DNA of 64,000 nucleotides from Bedellia somnulentella (GCA_963576735.1 OY755177.1:12090001-12154000); one strand, 5' to 3'; shown: positions 11,061 through 22,451, counted from the first letter of the stretch. Notes: generated by a model from the sequence alone, not told the origin. Numbers and translations are program-made.

Positions 11061-12171
11061 ACTAAGTCATTAAGTATCTTGTTGTTACTGTGCTATATAC
11101 AGTATATTCTACAACAGAAAACGTTTTTAGTGTATTATAAAGTAGGCTCATAATAAATATTCTTCGTTCTCCGTTTTTTACAAACTTCAATCATATTATT
11201 GGCGCATCCCATGGGTACGCTTCTTCATGTCATTAATTTCGTTACCTTGAAAATGACTTAGACTGTACTAGAAGGCCTTCATATTGAAGCGTAATTTGAT
11301 GATACTCCGAGGGTTTTCCCATTTTATATTGAGACTATACGTTTCAACTTAATGGAACCTAAAAAGTTATAACTTATAACTGACTGCTTACTTCTATAAC
11401 ATAACTGTAACAACTAATTATATTATAACTATAATTATATTAAAATTTCAAAAATTTTAACTTACGTTTATTGAAAGAATTACTCTGTGTGTATCAAATT
11501 GCCATTGGATGATAAGTTCAAATACTATAATAATAAATTTATTATCTTATAAACAACTCCGTACTATTGCTCATTACAGGGTTAAAATTCCACACTAATT
11601 TTTGGAAATTGAGAACAGGCAGTCTTCGTAACATCATCAACACTGTATGGCACTAAAAATATATCAATGCAAACATCACTCTACGCTCACACTTGTCAAG
11701 GGTAGGTGTAATAACAAAGGACGAGACTGTAATTTGTCCACGACACAGGGACTCCGTCAGCTTAACCCCTATAAATTATGTAAGGGCCGCCAAATGAAGA
11801 AAATTGTACAGAAAATTAAGTCCTTATACTCACGTGTGCAAGCTCGGTACAAGCGAAATTAAATGAATAAGTTATGTTTCATTATTATTTTAGGCTCCTG
11901 GCTTATTGTTACCTCGTACAGGTGATTTTGTGAAGTTAACTAAACAAAACAAACTATGTTTAGTAGTGGCGTGGTCTCTTTGTGTGGCGTAATATAGAAT
12001 ACTATATAAAAATATATGTGCTTGTTTTTATATATTGTTGACGTTATACAACCTTAAAGTTTCACGTTACGCGAGTGAGAGCTGAGAACAAGCTATAGAG
12101 AGGCACGATAGGTGACGGAAATATAAGGGCAGCACAAAATTTTGATAATGAAATATGATTAGCTTATAATC
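11061..12171. other. Spacer with one unassigned 71-codon frame
   Basis: The frame at 11647-11862 (+) encodes a lysine-rich basic peptide starting MALKIYQCKHH with five cysteines. It matches no family I recognise, and no splice-supported extension or repeat explains it. The rest of the block is AT-rich and featureless. Confidence 0.25.
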
Positions 12172-12815
12172 ATACCATGATAGCTCAGTGGGTAGACCAC
12201 CGCTTATTGTGTAGACGATCAGGTTTCAAATCTAGGGTCGGGCCTACACCAATTAGTCTTTTTTAAAAGACACAATACTGGTTAATAGGTGCGTACTGAC
12301 AGAGCAAGCCGCCTCGCGAGGCAGCCTCGGACGTTTACCGCGGTACACATGCCGCGCGAGGCAGCCTCGGTCTGTAAGTTTTCTTCCTCGCGCGGCAAAG
12401 CCGAGCTACGGTGAGGCTGAGGCACGCACGACACTCAGTCTACTACTTGAACAGATACCGCCCAACTAACACACAACGAATGAGCGAGGCAAAACACTAA
12501 CGTTTTGATTGAGCGCGACAAACGTACTGAGGCGCTTTTGATCTTTGATAAAAACCGACAACGCTCGGGCGAGGCAGCGCGGGCGTTTGCCGCGGGCGCG
12601 GCACGTCTTGACTGACCGAGGCTTTGCTTCGCGAGGCTGCCTTGCGAGACGGCTCGCTCAGTCAGTTTGTAAAAATCGGCGATAGGCCTGCCCCTATCAC
12701 GTGAGTACACTGTCCATGCAAAACGTGGGTACTCTGAACACCAGGTGTCACGTGATTACCAGAAGTATTAGTACCTCTGCATACCCCTTCGGGAATGTAC
12801 GGCGTGAATGCTTGA
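12172..12815 (+). repeat. SINE-B split by a GC-rich element
   Basis: The tRNA-like head lies at 12172-12293 (GATAGCTCAGTGGGTAG, then TCGGGCCTACACCAAT) and the 3' half at about 12665-12815 (CGGCGATAGGCCTGCC, then CACGTGAGTACACTGTCC). About 100 bp expected between them is missing as well as being interrupted, so deletion accompanied or followed the insertion. Confidence 0.7.
12298..12664. mobile_element. GC-rich foldback-like DNA element
   Basis: The ends are imperfect inverted repeats: TGACAGAGCAAGCCGCCTCG on the left and TGACTGAGCGAGCCGTCTCG on the right (complement), continuing through GCAGCCTCG. The motif GCGAGGCAGC or its complement recurs internally. The whole block is GC-rich against an AT-rich background. 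Flanking octamers GTGCGTAC and GTTTGTAA agree at 5 of 8 positions, so an eroded 8-bp hAT-type duplication is possible but unproven. No transposase frame is present. Confidence 0.55.
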
Positions 12816-13449
12816 GTTTGAAAATAATCCTTCTGAATCGAAACGCCTTTTACGTCTAAAAATTTCGTAGAAATCACTTATTAAAATAACTCAATTTTTG
12901 ATTAGCTATTAATTTGAATATACATTTAAATCCCTAAAGATGATCAAACCAATCGTTCGATTTATCAACATCTCAATGTCAATAGGAGCGTCTGCAATGA
13001 GTCAGATAAATCCGTCTGGTGGTCCGCATGTCATGAAAGATTATCGGATTCTCAATTCGCAGATTGGAAGCTTAAAGTCAAAGTGGCCTCCACGCGCCGT
13101 CACCCTCTACATTGCATTGCAATTCTAAACTTTACTTAATCCTCCAAACTTCACAAAATTTCTTTATCCTCTTAGCCCGCTTCATTCAATAACATGCTTT
13201 TACAATTTATTACGAAGCACTTATCCGGCAGTCAAGAAAAGTCCTCAAAATCAATTTGTGATATTGATGTATTCATTGGATTACGTTGTTAGTTGTTTCT
13301 CTTTCAATTTCGTTTCTACAAAAAGGTGCGCTTCGAAATTTGTAGGAAATTTCTTTTCTTAAAAATACATTGTATTAATGTATTGATTTCAACTAAATGA
13401 GTTAAATATTTGATAATAGAATAATTATTAAATACTATAAATTTTAAGC
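12816..13449. other. No recognised feature
   Basis: AT-rich spacer. A 62-codon frame at 12940-13128 (+) is not recognised. Confidence 0.35.
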
Positions 13450-13703
13450 TGTGTAGTGTCGGCTTAGAATAGCACTACCCCATTTCTACCCGTGGGTGTA
13501 CGTAAGAGGCGACTAACGGTATTGGGGCTTTTTAAGGGATTTTTAGGCGATGCGGTTGGAGACCCATCACCAACAACCTTTATTCTACCATCTTTTCCCC
13601 ACTCAACTTCCAAAAGTGGCTGAGAAATTTCTAATTTCTCAGCTCTGGCTACCCCTTTAAGGGATTTATAGCCGTGAGTATATGTATGTATGTATGTATG
13701 TAA
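13450..13703 (+). repeat. SINE-A, full length
   Basis: A complete copy from CTGTGTAGTGTCGGC to TTTATAGCCGTGAGTATATG and a (TATG)n tail. It is a good reference for the family: head hairpin GTAGTG..CACTAC, central GCGATGCGGTTGGAGACCC with only a weak resemblance to a pol III B-box, and the CTCTGGCTACCCC 3' domain shared in style with LINE-1. Confidence 0.93.
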
Positions 13704-13734
13704 TTTTTAAGCATGAATAAATGGATTATCCGAA

Positions 13735-13792
13735 AATTAAGTGGGCACGCTATGCCGTCGGTCCCGGCTACTATCACGGCATTAATGTGGAA
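13735..13792 (+). repeat. SINE-C fragment
   Basis: Short match to the SINE-C body, including GCCGTCGGTCCCGGCTAC. Confidence 0.5.
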
Positions 13793-14261
13793 AGCAAAAG
13801 GGTCTAGATATTCCTAACCCCTAACAGACAGATAACACTAACAGACTATAACTATAAATATGACTTAACTATAGTCAAAATATTGTAAAATAGAAGTGTA
13901 CACTAGTGACTTACAAAATTCATAATGAATGCATGGTTTAATCATATCACGTGAGTAGGCGAGGCCATTTCGTCTGTTTCCGTTGAAAATTTAATTACTT
14001 TGATGATCAAAATGCTCTTCATTTTGTTTGGTTTTATTTTCGTTTCTAGGAAGCTAAATTAATATTAAAGCGGCTTTTATTCTATAATTACTAGTCAGGT
14101 AGTAAGTATCAGAGACTCGAATTATTATACGTAAATAATGCAGTAAGCATTTTTTTCAAATGCTTCATTATAAAGAAATATTACAAAGCTAACACTTAAA
14201 ATCAATCAAAACCCTCACCTAAAATACTTTTCAACCTAAAAAAAATTCCCGATACAGATGA

Positions 14262-14350
14262 TAATATTATAAGTCATGAGTTCGAATCCTAATTGAGACT
14301 TATACCAATTTGTCTTTTTTTTTTGGCATTACGGGTGTTAAATTTATCAT
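14262..14350 (+). repeat. SINE-B, degenerate head
   Basis: The B-box region GAGTTCGAATCC and the following TACCAATTTGTCTTTT match the first third of SINE-B. The remainder is absent. Confidence 0.5.
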
Positions 14351-14385
14351 GAATATAATAAAGAGACTTTTGGGGAGGTTATAAT

Positions 14386-14660
14386 AATAAATCTTTATTC
14401 AAAGCAACAGGGCTCATACTGTTAGTAACAAGACTTATCAACTATGTTAGACACCTTAAAAAATACTTAATACTACTTTTACCTAACTATTATATTTACT
14501 TTGAAGATTAATACAATGCCATATATAAGGCGAATCCACCCTATCCGCAATAGCTTGCAGGATGTTGTTGGGGCTGGCCCGCACCCTCTGCAGCAGGAAG
14601 GCGGCGCGGGCGCGCATGGTTGCGTAGAAGCACGCTACTCGCGCTTCGGCAAACAGCAAT
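14386..14660 (-). mobile_element. LINE C-terminus and 3' UTR, family distinct from LINE-1
   Basis: The minus strand reads an open segment with ARVACFYATMRARAAF and then VRASPNNILQAIADR before a stop, followed by an AT-rich 3' UTR ending near an AATAAA in a TTATTATTAT run. Jockey/CR1-like non-LTR reverse transcriptases of insects end in comparable arginine-rich RLRA..NSIL-type tails. The small GC-rich patch at 14560-14640 is explained by this coding segment. Confidence 0.45.
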
Positions 14661-15620
14661 CATAGAGAACTAAACTAAATAGAGCGGAAACGAAACGTAG
14701 TTAAGTACAAAATTTGCTAAAAACTAATTGTCCAAATAAATTGCCCTACACCCTGATTGGTTTATTCAATGCTCTAACTTTTGTTGGTCATACATTAGCT
14801 TCGCTTAAGTCAGTAGAAATGCACTGAATCATTTATAGATACTGACATTCTTCGTTTCTCTTCTATTTAGTTAAGTTCTCCATGCAAGCAATGGACGTCT
14901 TTCGCCTGCTGATGCTGATATTCACACCAAATATCATTTCATGTACAGATTTCGATCTATCTGTTTGTTCTTGCTGATCTCTGACTAAATTTCCTTTACT
15001 GGTAAATGTTGTATTAGGGTGTGTTTTAGGCTTTTACTTTAGAAATTATATGTGCATCAAAATATAAGGCGAAACGGATCGCTATATAGAATAAAAAACG
15101 ACGTATAAGTTTATTGTTCGTATTTCCTTGGTCCCATGTTCGTAAATCAGAGTGTCGCACGGTTGCCTTACATATTGTTAGCCATTCTAAAACTTATTCT
15201 TTTCGAGCTGCTGACTCGTAAGTCCGGATTTGTATTCATGTCAATGCCTTCTTTAAAGCTCAATACGGGACTGTTTTAGAATTCTATCGGATGATGTCGA
15301 TGGTTTTCTTTGACTACCGGCATTGTATGTGTTTGTGTCCTTACGGGACATAAAAAGGATCATATTTAATAAAAGTATGTTAGTTTTGTAGGAATTCCTG
15401 TTTCAAAAGGATCAGTTAGTAGGAACCAGCAGTAAAATACATACAAATTTAGAATTTTCTTAACATGCCTTTTTGAAATTACTTGTGCGCGACCTTTAAG
15501 TCCTCATAACGACAGCTCTGCGCACACATTGGTGGGCTGGTCTGCTCTTACATTAGGATAGTTACAGAACATTTATTTGTACACTTTGGGATACATTACA
15601 CACTCTATATATATACAATA
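14661..15620. other. No recognised feature
   Basis: AT-rich spacer with no coherent reading frame or window-recurrent repeat. Confidence 0.35.
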
Positions 15621-15623
15621 TAG

Positions 15624-16000
15624 CAACCGTTATAGCCCAGTGGGTAGAACACTCGGTTATCGTGCAAACGACTAGTGTTCAAATCCTGGGTCGGGCCTAC
15701 ACCAATTTGTCTTTTCTTAAGACATATGTGTGGTTAATTTATCATGGTTGTTAACGATGAGGGAAAACATCGTGAGGAAACCCACATGGCTGAGTTGTAC
15801 TTAGTCATGTGACAGTGTATTCGTACAAAACGGCGATAGGCCTGCCCCCTATCACGTGAGTACACTGTCCATGCAAAACGTGGGTACTCTGAACACCAGG
15901 TGACAAAGTCACGTGATGTTCAGAAGTATTAGTACCTCTGCCAACCCCTTCGGGGATATTCGGCGTGAACGTTTATGTTATGTTTATGTTATGTTATGTT
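15624..16000 (+). repeat. SINE-B, full length
   Basis: It begins with a tRNA-like head (TATAGCCCAGTGGGTAG A-box, GTGTTCAAATCC B-box), continues through GATGAGGGAAAACATCGTGA and CACGTGAGTACACTGTCC, and ends CGGCGTGAACGTTTATG with a TTATG-type tail. ATACAATATA occurs on both sides (about 15614 and 16002), a likely target duplication. The element sits exactly at the 3' tail of a LINE-1 copy on the opposite strand. Confidence 0.9.
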
Positions 16001-16008
16001 GTATACAA

Positions 16009-16355
16009 TATACTCACGCCATTATTTCCCATTGGGGTAGGATGAGACTATTGATCGCCACTTTGTATAATCCTAGCAATCTTTTGATGCATGCTCTTTT
16101 ATTGTTCATACTTCGGACGCCAGCCTTTTTGAGCAAATCTATTTGGTTCAGGTTTGGTTCACTGACATTTCCTCCTACATTGGCTCTATAAATCTCATTT
16201 TCCGATTCACAATCATCCATTCTCTCTTTGTGCCCAAACCTTTCTTTTCTTATCCTTTTTTTATTGTCTTTACAATATCGTCTTCCAAACCACACCTTTC
16301 ATGAATCACACCATTTCTCACTCCATCACCCTACGTTACTAACTTTTCTGAGGAT
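16009..16355 (-). mobile_element. LINE-1 3' end fragment
   Basis: The minus strand encodes a degraded LINE-1 C-terminal region and the ATGGCGTGAGTAT 3' end. SINE-B has inserted at its tail, so the normal TATG run is replaced. Confidence 0.8.
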
Positions 16356-16597
16356 GTCCTGGCATTAATATTAAATGTAATGTATACTTCAATCACAAAT
16401 AATTAGATCGCCTCTAGAGTGAAGCACCATTGATTGGTATTAAGAAGCAAGCTGCCTTAATTTACTCATAGCTTCTGAAAATATTGAAAATTAATGGGTT
16501 TCCCCGATTTTCAGGTAAAAAGATAGGTAAACTAGAAGTAGTGAAGAATTCTTATTTACGCCAAACTTACCGTCGCCGTAAAAATACTTCTGAAAAT

Positions 16598-16710
16598 ACA
16601 TACATACATTTACGACTATAAATCCCAAAAAGGGTTAGCCAGAGCTTAAGAATTTTAAATTTGACAGCCACCTATAGAAGTTGAGTGGGGAAAAATTGTA
16701 AAATAAAGGA
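16598..16710 (-). repeat. SINE-A, 3' half
   Basis: Minus-strand match from the CATACATTTACGAC tail complement to GTGGGGAAAAATTGTAAAATA. The 5' half is missing and the copy is moderately diverged. Confidence 0.7.
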
Positions 16711-16814
16711 TAAATGCTAATTACATTTTAACCAAACTACCGACAAAATTTCCCTTACCGTTTAGAACCTAAGAAAATAACCACAAACACAACTAAAGAA
16801 AAGAAAAAAAAAAC

Positions 16815-16896
16815 GTCTCAGCAAAACGTAGAAACTCTGAACACTACCTGAAAAAAGATATTGTGATTTCCAGAAGTATTACATACATGAACGTTG
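16815..16896 (+). repeat. SINE-B, degenerate 3' part
   Basis: CAAAACGTAGAAACTCTGAA and CCAGAAGTATTACATACATG follow the SINE-B order with many substitutions. Confidence 0.45.
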
Positions 16897-18550
16897 ACTT
16901 TAAGTACATATTAATATTACTTGTCGCGTTAACCTAATGAAGTATTCATAGACCAAATTTAAATTAATACGAGCTCAAATATTTTTCATTAATTAAGTAA
17001 TTTTGCTTGATGTTTAATTAAAGCATTCATTAAGATGGTAAGCAAGTTGTTCTAACAAATATGCTTTTAAGTTTTGTATAACAAGAAATTGCCCTTTGAT
17101 TACATAAAATAAGGAGATGTTATTTTTTCTTCTCGTTAATAGATTTTGTATTATAACTGAATTTAGTTTGGAATAAACTCGGTCAACTTCTGCATGATAA
17201 GTAGATTCTCCACTAAGTGAGAATGATGATTTAGTCATAGTAGCACCGATGAAAACAGGCAGCACTAGGCTATTGTGCAATAATTGAGGATGGATTATTA
17301 ATGCTATTTGGCCAGTTACATCAGGTATAGAACAACTCTAGCAAACATCATTTATACGATAGACATCCAACTAAACTAAAGATATAAATTAAAATTGATA
17401 TATGTATTTATTAAAACATGATTAATTTTAAAGTAATGTTCTATTAATATAAAATAAGATTATCTTCAAAAAATATACTTTTAACTTATAACGGTACGGC
17501 ACTAGTATTTATATCTCATATTTTACCATATTTCTGATCAAACAGAAGCTCTGTCTGATCTCTGTTAACATCGTAAAGAAAATAATCTACTCTACCGTAA
17601 ATATCAACATTTAAATAAACGTATAATTTCTTGTAAACCCAAGAAGCATTATTATAACTGAGTTGTAGGAAGCCTAGAATAATGACGTAATCTATTACGA
17701 ACTTTCCTCAAAGCTATTACAACATTGCAGACTAGATCGTTGATGTAGCTTAAGTGAACTATAAAACATAGGTTACGGTGCAAGAACTTTCAAACTAATG
17801 TTGTTAAAATAGAAAAAATCACGAGCGCCCCAGTAAACAAGTTCGTAAGCAAAAGTAGGTATGGTGTAGTTTTAGAGTCATTAGTCACCGTGTCGCGCTG
17901 GGGACATACGGAACTACGAATTATAATTAGTAAATTCATATGTTTATTTAATGTGTCATAGGTAAAGTGCTACGACTTTACCTATGTAGAAGTTTTAGAA
18001 TATGTAACATATAGCTTGCCTGAAATTAATATTTACTTTCAGTTTAAGCATTCGTAGATGGTATTTTTCCATGATTTTATGAAAACTCTCTTTAATTAAT
18101 TTAGGTCGAGGCTGGGTTAGTACAAGTAAATTTTATTGACTATTTAAATTACCAAATATTTTAAGTTTTCTATGATTCAATCAATTCAAAAACCGATTGA
18201 TAAATTTGATACGGGGAAATTGAGTGCAAAATATACTATTATTATTTAAGTCATTGCAAAGGCTCTATAAAACATTAAAATATATGTTATGTTTATATAT
18301 CAAAAATATTTTATAAAATTCAACAAAGGGTCTTAAGTAAATTAACATTCACCCATTGAGATTGTTGCTAAGGCTGTGAATTTTGAATTCATACTGACAT
18401 AGAAATATACAGCATAGTTTTGTTGTCATGTTTGATATCTACGAATGTCTTAAATTGACTACGCAATATCTTCGTAGATTGCATATCGTAGGAGCCAGTA
18501 AAATGGATTTACTATTGAAAGCATTTTTCGCAATATACTTACTTTTTATA
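16897..18550. other. Spacer with a strong short hairpin
   Basis: No gene or repeat family is recognised. The only structure is a perfect 12-bp stem with 6-nt loop at 17957-17986 (CATAGGTAAAGT and its complement). Its meaning is unknown. Confidence 0.35.
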
Positions 18551-18570
18551 ATATGATGTACGTTCATTGT

Positions 18571-18820
18571 AGCTGTGTAGTGTCGGCTTAGAATAGCACT
18601 ACCCCATTTCTTCCGGTGGGTGTACGTAAGAAGCGACTAACGGTATTGGGGCCTTTAAGGGATTTTTGGGCGATGCGGTTGGAGACCCATTACCAACAAC
18701 CTTTATTTCACCATCTTTTCCCCACGCACCTTCCAAAAGTGGCTGTTGAATCTCTAATTCCTTAGCTCTGGCTACCCCTTTCTAGGGATTTATAGCCGTG
18801 AGTATATGTATGTATGTATG
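18571..18820 (+). repeat. SINE-A, full length, with 15-bp target duplication
   Basis: TATGATGTACGTTCA occurs at 18552-18566 and again at 18817-18831 directly after the tail, so this is an ordinary retrotransposed insertion. The downstream flank to about 18894 recurs at 36011-36082 attached to another SINE-A; see the finding on transduction. Confidence 0.95.
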
Positions 18821-18894
18821 ATGTACGTTCAAAACCAAAGTTCTTTAAAATGTTAAACTTGCCACAGTGTTTGTAAAAGGTGATACATTTTTTT

Positions 18895-19347
18895 AATATT
18901 TCTTCCTAGAATAATGTTCTCGATTACAGTGATTTCAATGTTTCAGTGATTTCAAGTTTCAATAATTTTAATACAAGAAACAGAGTTAGAAATGTTCTAG
19001 ACACCCGTGTATCAGTTGCTAGCTGGAGTGTGACGCTAAATGATGAGGGAACCCGGAGCATCCTCAAGAAAAACGACTTGTCTCCACTCCACATTCGCTA
19101 ACTCAACTTATGCACGTAATAAAATACGGACGAGTATACATTCAAGAACTGTTTTATTTCACTATATTTCTTTATGCAATTCACATTTTAATCATGTTAA
19201 GATATACCATCCTAAACACCAATATATTTTTTTAATGAACCTATATTTTCGGTTGCGCCGTAAGTTGAAAATCGAGTGGCCGGTGAAAGATCAGTACATT
19301 TACAGGATATGCGGCAAATTAATTGACATTTTGTAAAAGTACTCTAA
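18895..19347. other. No recognised feature
   Basis: AT-rich spacer. The 98-codon frame at 19040-19336 (+) shows no recognisable domain. Confidence 0.3.
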
Positions 19348-19481
19348 GGGCCGGCGCTGACTGCCGGCATGGCATGGCAAAGGATTTCGGTAAGATATAG
19401 CCATTTTTAATCTTATTACCATGAGTATAGAATTCATTTTACTTTATTTTGCCATTCCATGCCGGCAGTCAGCGCCGGCCC
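19348..19481. mobile_element. Short MITE with about 33-bp GC-rich inverted repeats
   Basis: Ends GGGCCGGCGCTGACTGCCGG are inverted copies of each other, continuing through CATGG.ATGGCAAA with one mismatch. The interior is about 65 bp and AT-rich. Ends of GGGCCGGC type occur in hAT and some Harbinger MITEs. The target duplication is unclear, so the superfamily is open. Confidence 0.75.
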
Positions 19482-19483
19482 TA

Positions 19484-20062
19484 TGACTTGACCAAGTACA
19501 ATTCAGCTACGTGTATTTCCCCACGTTATTTTCTCAACCTGTTAAATAAATTTCACTTCTAAGAAATGTTAAAAACTTCAAATTCTGTATTGGAACCCAT
19601 ATCGGTCTACATCAGAGAGTACTCAGTTATCAAGTTATACCTTAACATATTTTGAAGCCAAAAATAACATCAACACACATTTTTTATCAAATATAACCTA
19701 CATACATTTATTATTTGAAAAACGTAGAGAAGAGACGAGTGAAAGATGTGTTTATGTTCGTCTGGGTCGTAAAATATTGATACGGGTACCTTTATTCCAT
19801 CCACAAGCCTTTGCGCCAAAGTTATAAATCCTAGTTTTTTTCTTTTACCGTATTTGCATATTACGTCGAAACATGATCGAAAAACAGTAAAGCCTTCACC
19901 GTGAGTGATAAAACAATAAAAGTAAAAATCAAGGAAATACCAGCAGGTAGCAGTTAACGGCTACCTTTTTAACATGTTTTATAAAAAACATATCATGTTT
20001 GGAAATATGTATTGGAGTAGAGTTAAATATCAATAATTTTAAGCATGAGAAATATTATAAAT
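19484..20062. other. No recognised feature
   Basis: AT-rich spacer, nothing supported. Confidence 0.35.
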
Positions 20063-20172
20063 ACGTGTCGTATTCACGGCTATTAATCTCAACGTGGGCG
20101 AGCAAGAGCTTTTGAATTAGAATCTCCTCAGCCATTTCTAGAATTTAAGTAAGGAAAAGATCATAATATAAG
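20063..20172 (-). repeat. SINE-A, degenerate 3' half
   Basis: ATTCACGGCTATTAATC, GAGCTTTTGAATTAGAA and AAGGAAAAGATCATAA match the minus-strand SINE-A with many changes. Confidence 0.55.
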
Positions 20173-20173
20173 C

Positions 20174-20507
20174 CAGGGGTGAGCAGACTTTCACTAGTGG
20201 CGATCTATATCCATAAATTGAGACGACAAGCAATCGACTTGCAATGAGACAATATTTTTTTATGTTAAATCGTTTATTGTAGGTATTGCACACATATTAC
20301 TATTTAAATTTACTTTTATTTACTATTAAAGAAGTACAGTTTTTATTATACAAGTTAATAACTAATAACTACTAAAAATATGTACGAAGCCAATCACATG
20401 AACTAAGAGTGTTTTTATCAGTTTTCGGGCCTCTCTGTCAGTGCATTTTTAGGAATGCGTGCGATCGACCTTAGATTCCCTCGCGATCGACCGTTTGCCC
20501 ACCCCTG
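20174..20507. mobile_element. hAT-type non-autonomous element
   Basis: The ends are CAGGGGTGAGCAGAC on the left and CAGGGGTGGGCAAAC on the right (complement). This CAGGGGTNGGCAAA pattern is classic for hAT transposons. Internal repeats of GATCGACC lie near the right end. The interior is non-coding. An exact 8-bp target duplication was not found, so the copy is probably old. Confidence 0.7.
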
Positions 20508-20608
20508 ATGCCCACTTCACGCGGGAAAAATGTTTTTTGAATTAATATTATTGGAAATAAATTGGGACACTTTCAAGGAAAAGAAAGAAATAAATAAATG
20601 ATATAATT

Positions 20609-21545
20609 AAATGACTGTTTGACAGAGTTGCGTGAAAGTGATTATGGACTAAGAATGGGTGGATTCATCATTAAATGCCTCTTGTATGCTGACGATCAAG
20701 TGCTACTTGCATCATCGGCAGAAGAGTTGCAAGAGATGATGAATATCGCATGTGAGTCTTTTGTAAGAAAGGGAATGAGGGTGAATGTGGATAAGACCAA
20801 AACGATGATTTTTGAGAGACAGGAAGATGTGACAGAATGCGTGATTGCGATTGATGGTAAGGATGTGGAACAGGTGAAGGAGTTTGTATATCTGGGAAGT
20901 TTGTTTACAAGGGATGGAAAATGTGATGAAGACATTGAAAGAAGAGTAAAAAAGGGTAATGCGGTAAATGGAGCAATGAATAGCCTAATGACCTGTCAAT
21001 CGGTGTCTGAAAAGGCCCGAATGGCTGTGCATGATGCTGTTCTTGTTCCTACGCTTATGTATGGAAGCGAATGCTGGGTGCGGCAGAAGAAGCATGAGAG
21101 CAAGGTGAATGCAGTAGAGATGAGGTCCCTCAGAAAAATTTGTAATGTTAGATTGTGTGACCGAGTGAGAAATAGTGTTATTCGTGAAAAGTGTGGTGTG
21201 AAAGATGATATTGTAAGAAAGATAGAAAAAGGAATGTTGAGATGGTTTGGGCACATAGAGAGGATGGATCATAGAAAATTGGTAAAAGGGATCTATAGAG
21301 CTAGTGTGGATGGTAATGTTAGTAGAGGACGATCACGGAGAACACACTTGGACCAAATTGAGAGTGTGCTCAAAAAGGCTGGCGTCCGAAGTATGAAGAA
21401 CAAAAGAGCATGTATGAAAAGATTGATGGATTTAAACGAAGCTAGAGAGGTTTGTCAGGATCGTACGAAGTGGCGATCGATAGTCTCTGCCTACCCCAAT
21501 GGGAATTAATGGCGTGAGTATATGTATGTATGTATGTATGTATAA
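20609..21545 (+). mobile_element. LINE-1, 5'-truncated copy with intact C-terminal frame
   Basis: The copy begins within the reverse transcriptase shortly upstream of the catalytic YADD motif. It keeps an open frame to the stop at 21509, then has a very short 3' UTR (ATGGCGTGAGTATATG) and a (TATG)n tail. TATAATTAAAT flanks it on both sides (about 20602 and 21541), an apparent 11-bp target duplication. A very short 3' UTR ending in a simple repeat is typical of RTE-like elements. Confidence 0.9.
20610..21509 (+). CDS. LINE-1 reverse transcriptase, C-terminal fragment
   Basis: An open frame of about 300 codons lacking its own start codon because the element is 5' truncated. It contains LLYADDQVLLASS (catalytic motif C, with the two aspartates), then the thumb/connection region (LGSLFTRDGKCDEDIERRV), YGSECWV, and a conserved C-terminal block with KNKRACMKRLMDLNEAREVC ending SIVSAYPNGN. 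It would be part of the protein that reverse transcribes LINE RNA at a nicked target. It cannot act alone because the endonuclease and the first RT motifs are missing. The absence of stops suggests a young insertion. Confidence 0.85.
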   Translation, partial: NDCLTELRESDYGLRMGGFIIKCLLYADDQVLLASSAEELQEMMNIACESFVRKGMRVNVDKTKTMIFERQEDVTECVIAIDGKDVEQVKEFVYLGSLFTRDGKCDEDIERRVKKGNAVNGAMNSLMTCQSVSEKARMAVHDAVLVPTLMYGSECWVRQKKHESKVNAVEMRSLRKICNVRLCDRVRNSVIREKCGVKDDIVRKIEKGMLRWFGHIERMDHRKLVKGIYRASVDGNVSRGRSRRTHLDQIESVLKKAGVRSMKNKRACMKRLMDLNEAREVCQDRTKWRSIVSAYPNGN

Positions 21546-21549
21546 TTAA

Positions 21550-21888
21550 ATAATAAAATAGTTTACATAACATGGAGAAAAGTCATATAAAGTTATTTAT
21601 ATAAAGCCATGACAAAACATTGAAAAAATCATCAACAATTTTTCATAGTCGTTGAGTTACAAGTTACAACGATATCTTATTAAAGATGTTCCATTTTACA
21701 CGGTGGTTGGTTAGGTTAATGAAGCGTCGAATTGTTTTCAAATCGATAAATTTTTGGTGTGCTCAGTTTTATGCCCTCACTTATTTTAAGCAACACTTAA
21801 GTATGATGCTGTTAATCAGAAGATATTATAAAATTTTGTTACATACTTTATGAACTTTGCTGTTCGTCGGGATTTTCAATACTTTACT
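21550..21888. other. No recognised feature
   Basis: AT-rich spacer, nothing supported. Confidence 0.35.
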
Positions 21889-21935
21889 ACGATCGCTAGT
21901 CTCTGCTTATCGCAATGGGCATTAATGTGCCTAAT
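21889..21935 (+). repeat. LINE-1 tail remnant
   Basis: ATCGCTAGTCTCTGC and CAATGGGCATTAATG match the last 45 bp of LINE-1. Confidence 0.55.
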
Positions 21936-21967
21936 TAAATAACTATATAAGTTATTAGGAATAAAAA

Positions 21968-22172
21968 CATACAATACTCACGACTATGGATCCCAAATTC
22001 AACAACTTTTCGAACTTACTTAGGGAAGATATGTATCTATTAATAAAGTATAGTTGGTGGTCAGTCTCCAGCCACATCACTCAACAGCCACTTACAAAGC
22101 CCTATAATCATAGTCGCATCGAAGGCTCCCGCGAAAATATGGGTTGGTGCCATTCTACTATTATGAGGGAAT
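21968..22172 (-). repeat. SINE-A, degenerate
   Basis: ACTCACGACTATGGATCCC, GTCTCCAGCCACATC and the CATTCTA block occur in SINE-A minus-strand order. Strongly diverged. Confidence 0.5.
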
Positions 22173-22451
22173 AATATAGTGAAATAATCTAATTCAAACA
22201 TCAGTTATTGGTTATAACAGCATCACTCGCAAAATCTCATAAGCCTTACAAAGTAACACAATACCATTGATACATCCATCACAACAGTTCTATAATTTAC
22301 AAACGTTATGTGGCATCGATACTGGTAGCTGTAATAACAGAACTGATCAAACAAAGCTCTCATCATATTACTCATAGGGTGGCTTCTATCTTATTGCTTT
22401 CATTTGTCGATTATCACTACAATTAATAACAATGGTAATATTTTATAAGTA

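Noticed and set aside
11647..11862. 71-codon basic peptide with five cysteines
   Set aside because: It looked like a possible small secreted or cysteine-rich peptide, but has no signal peptide and no family pattern. Kept only as a note in the spacer entry.
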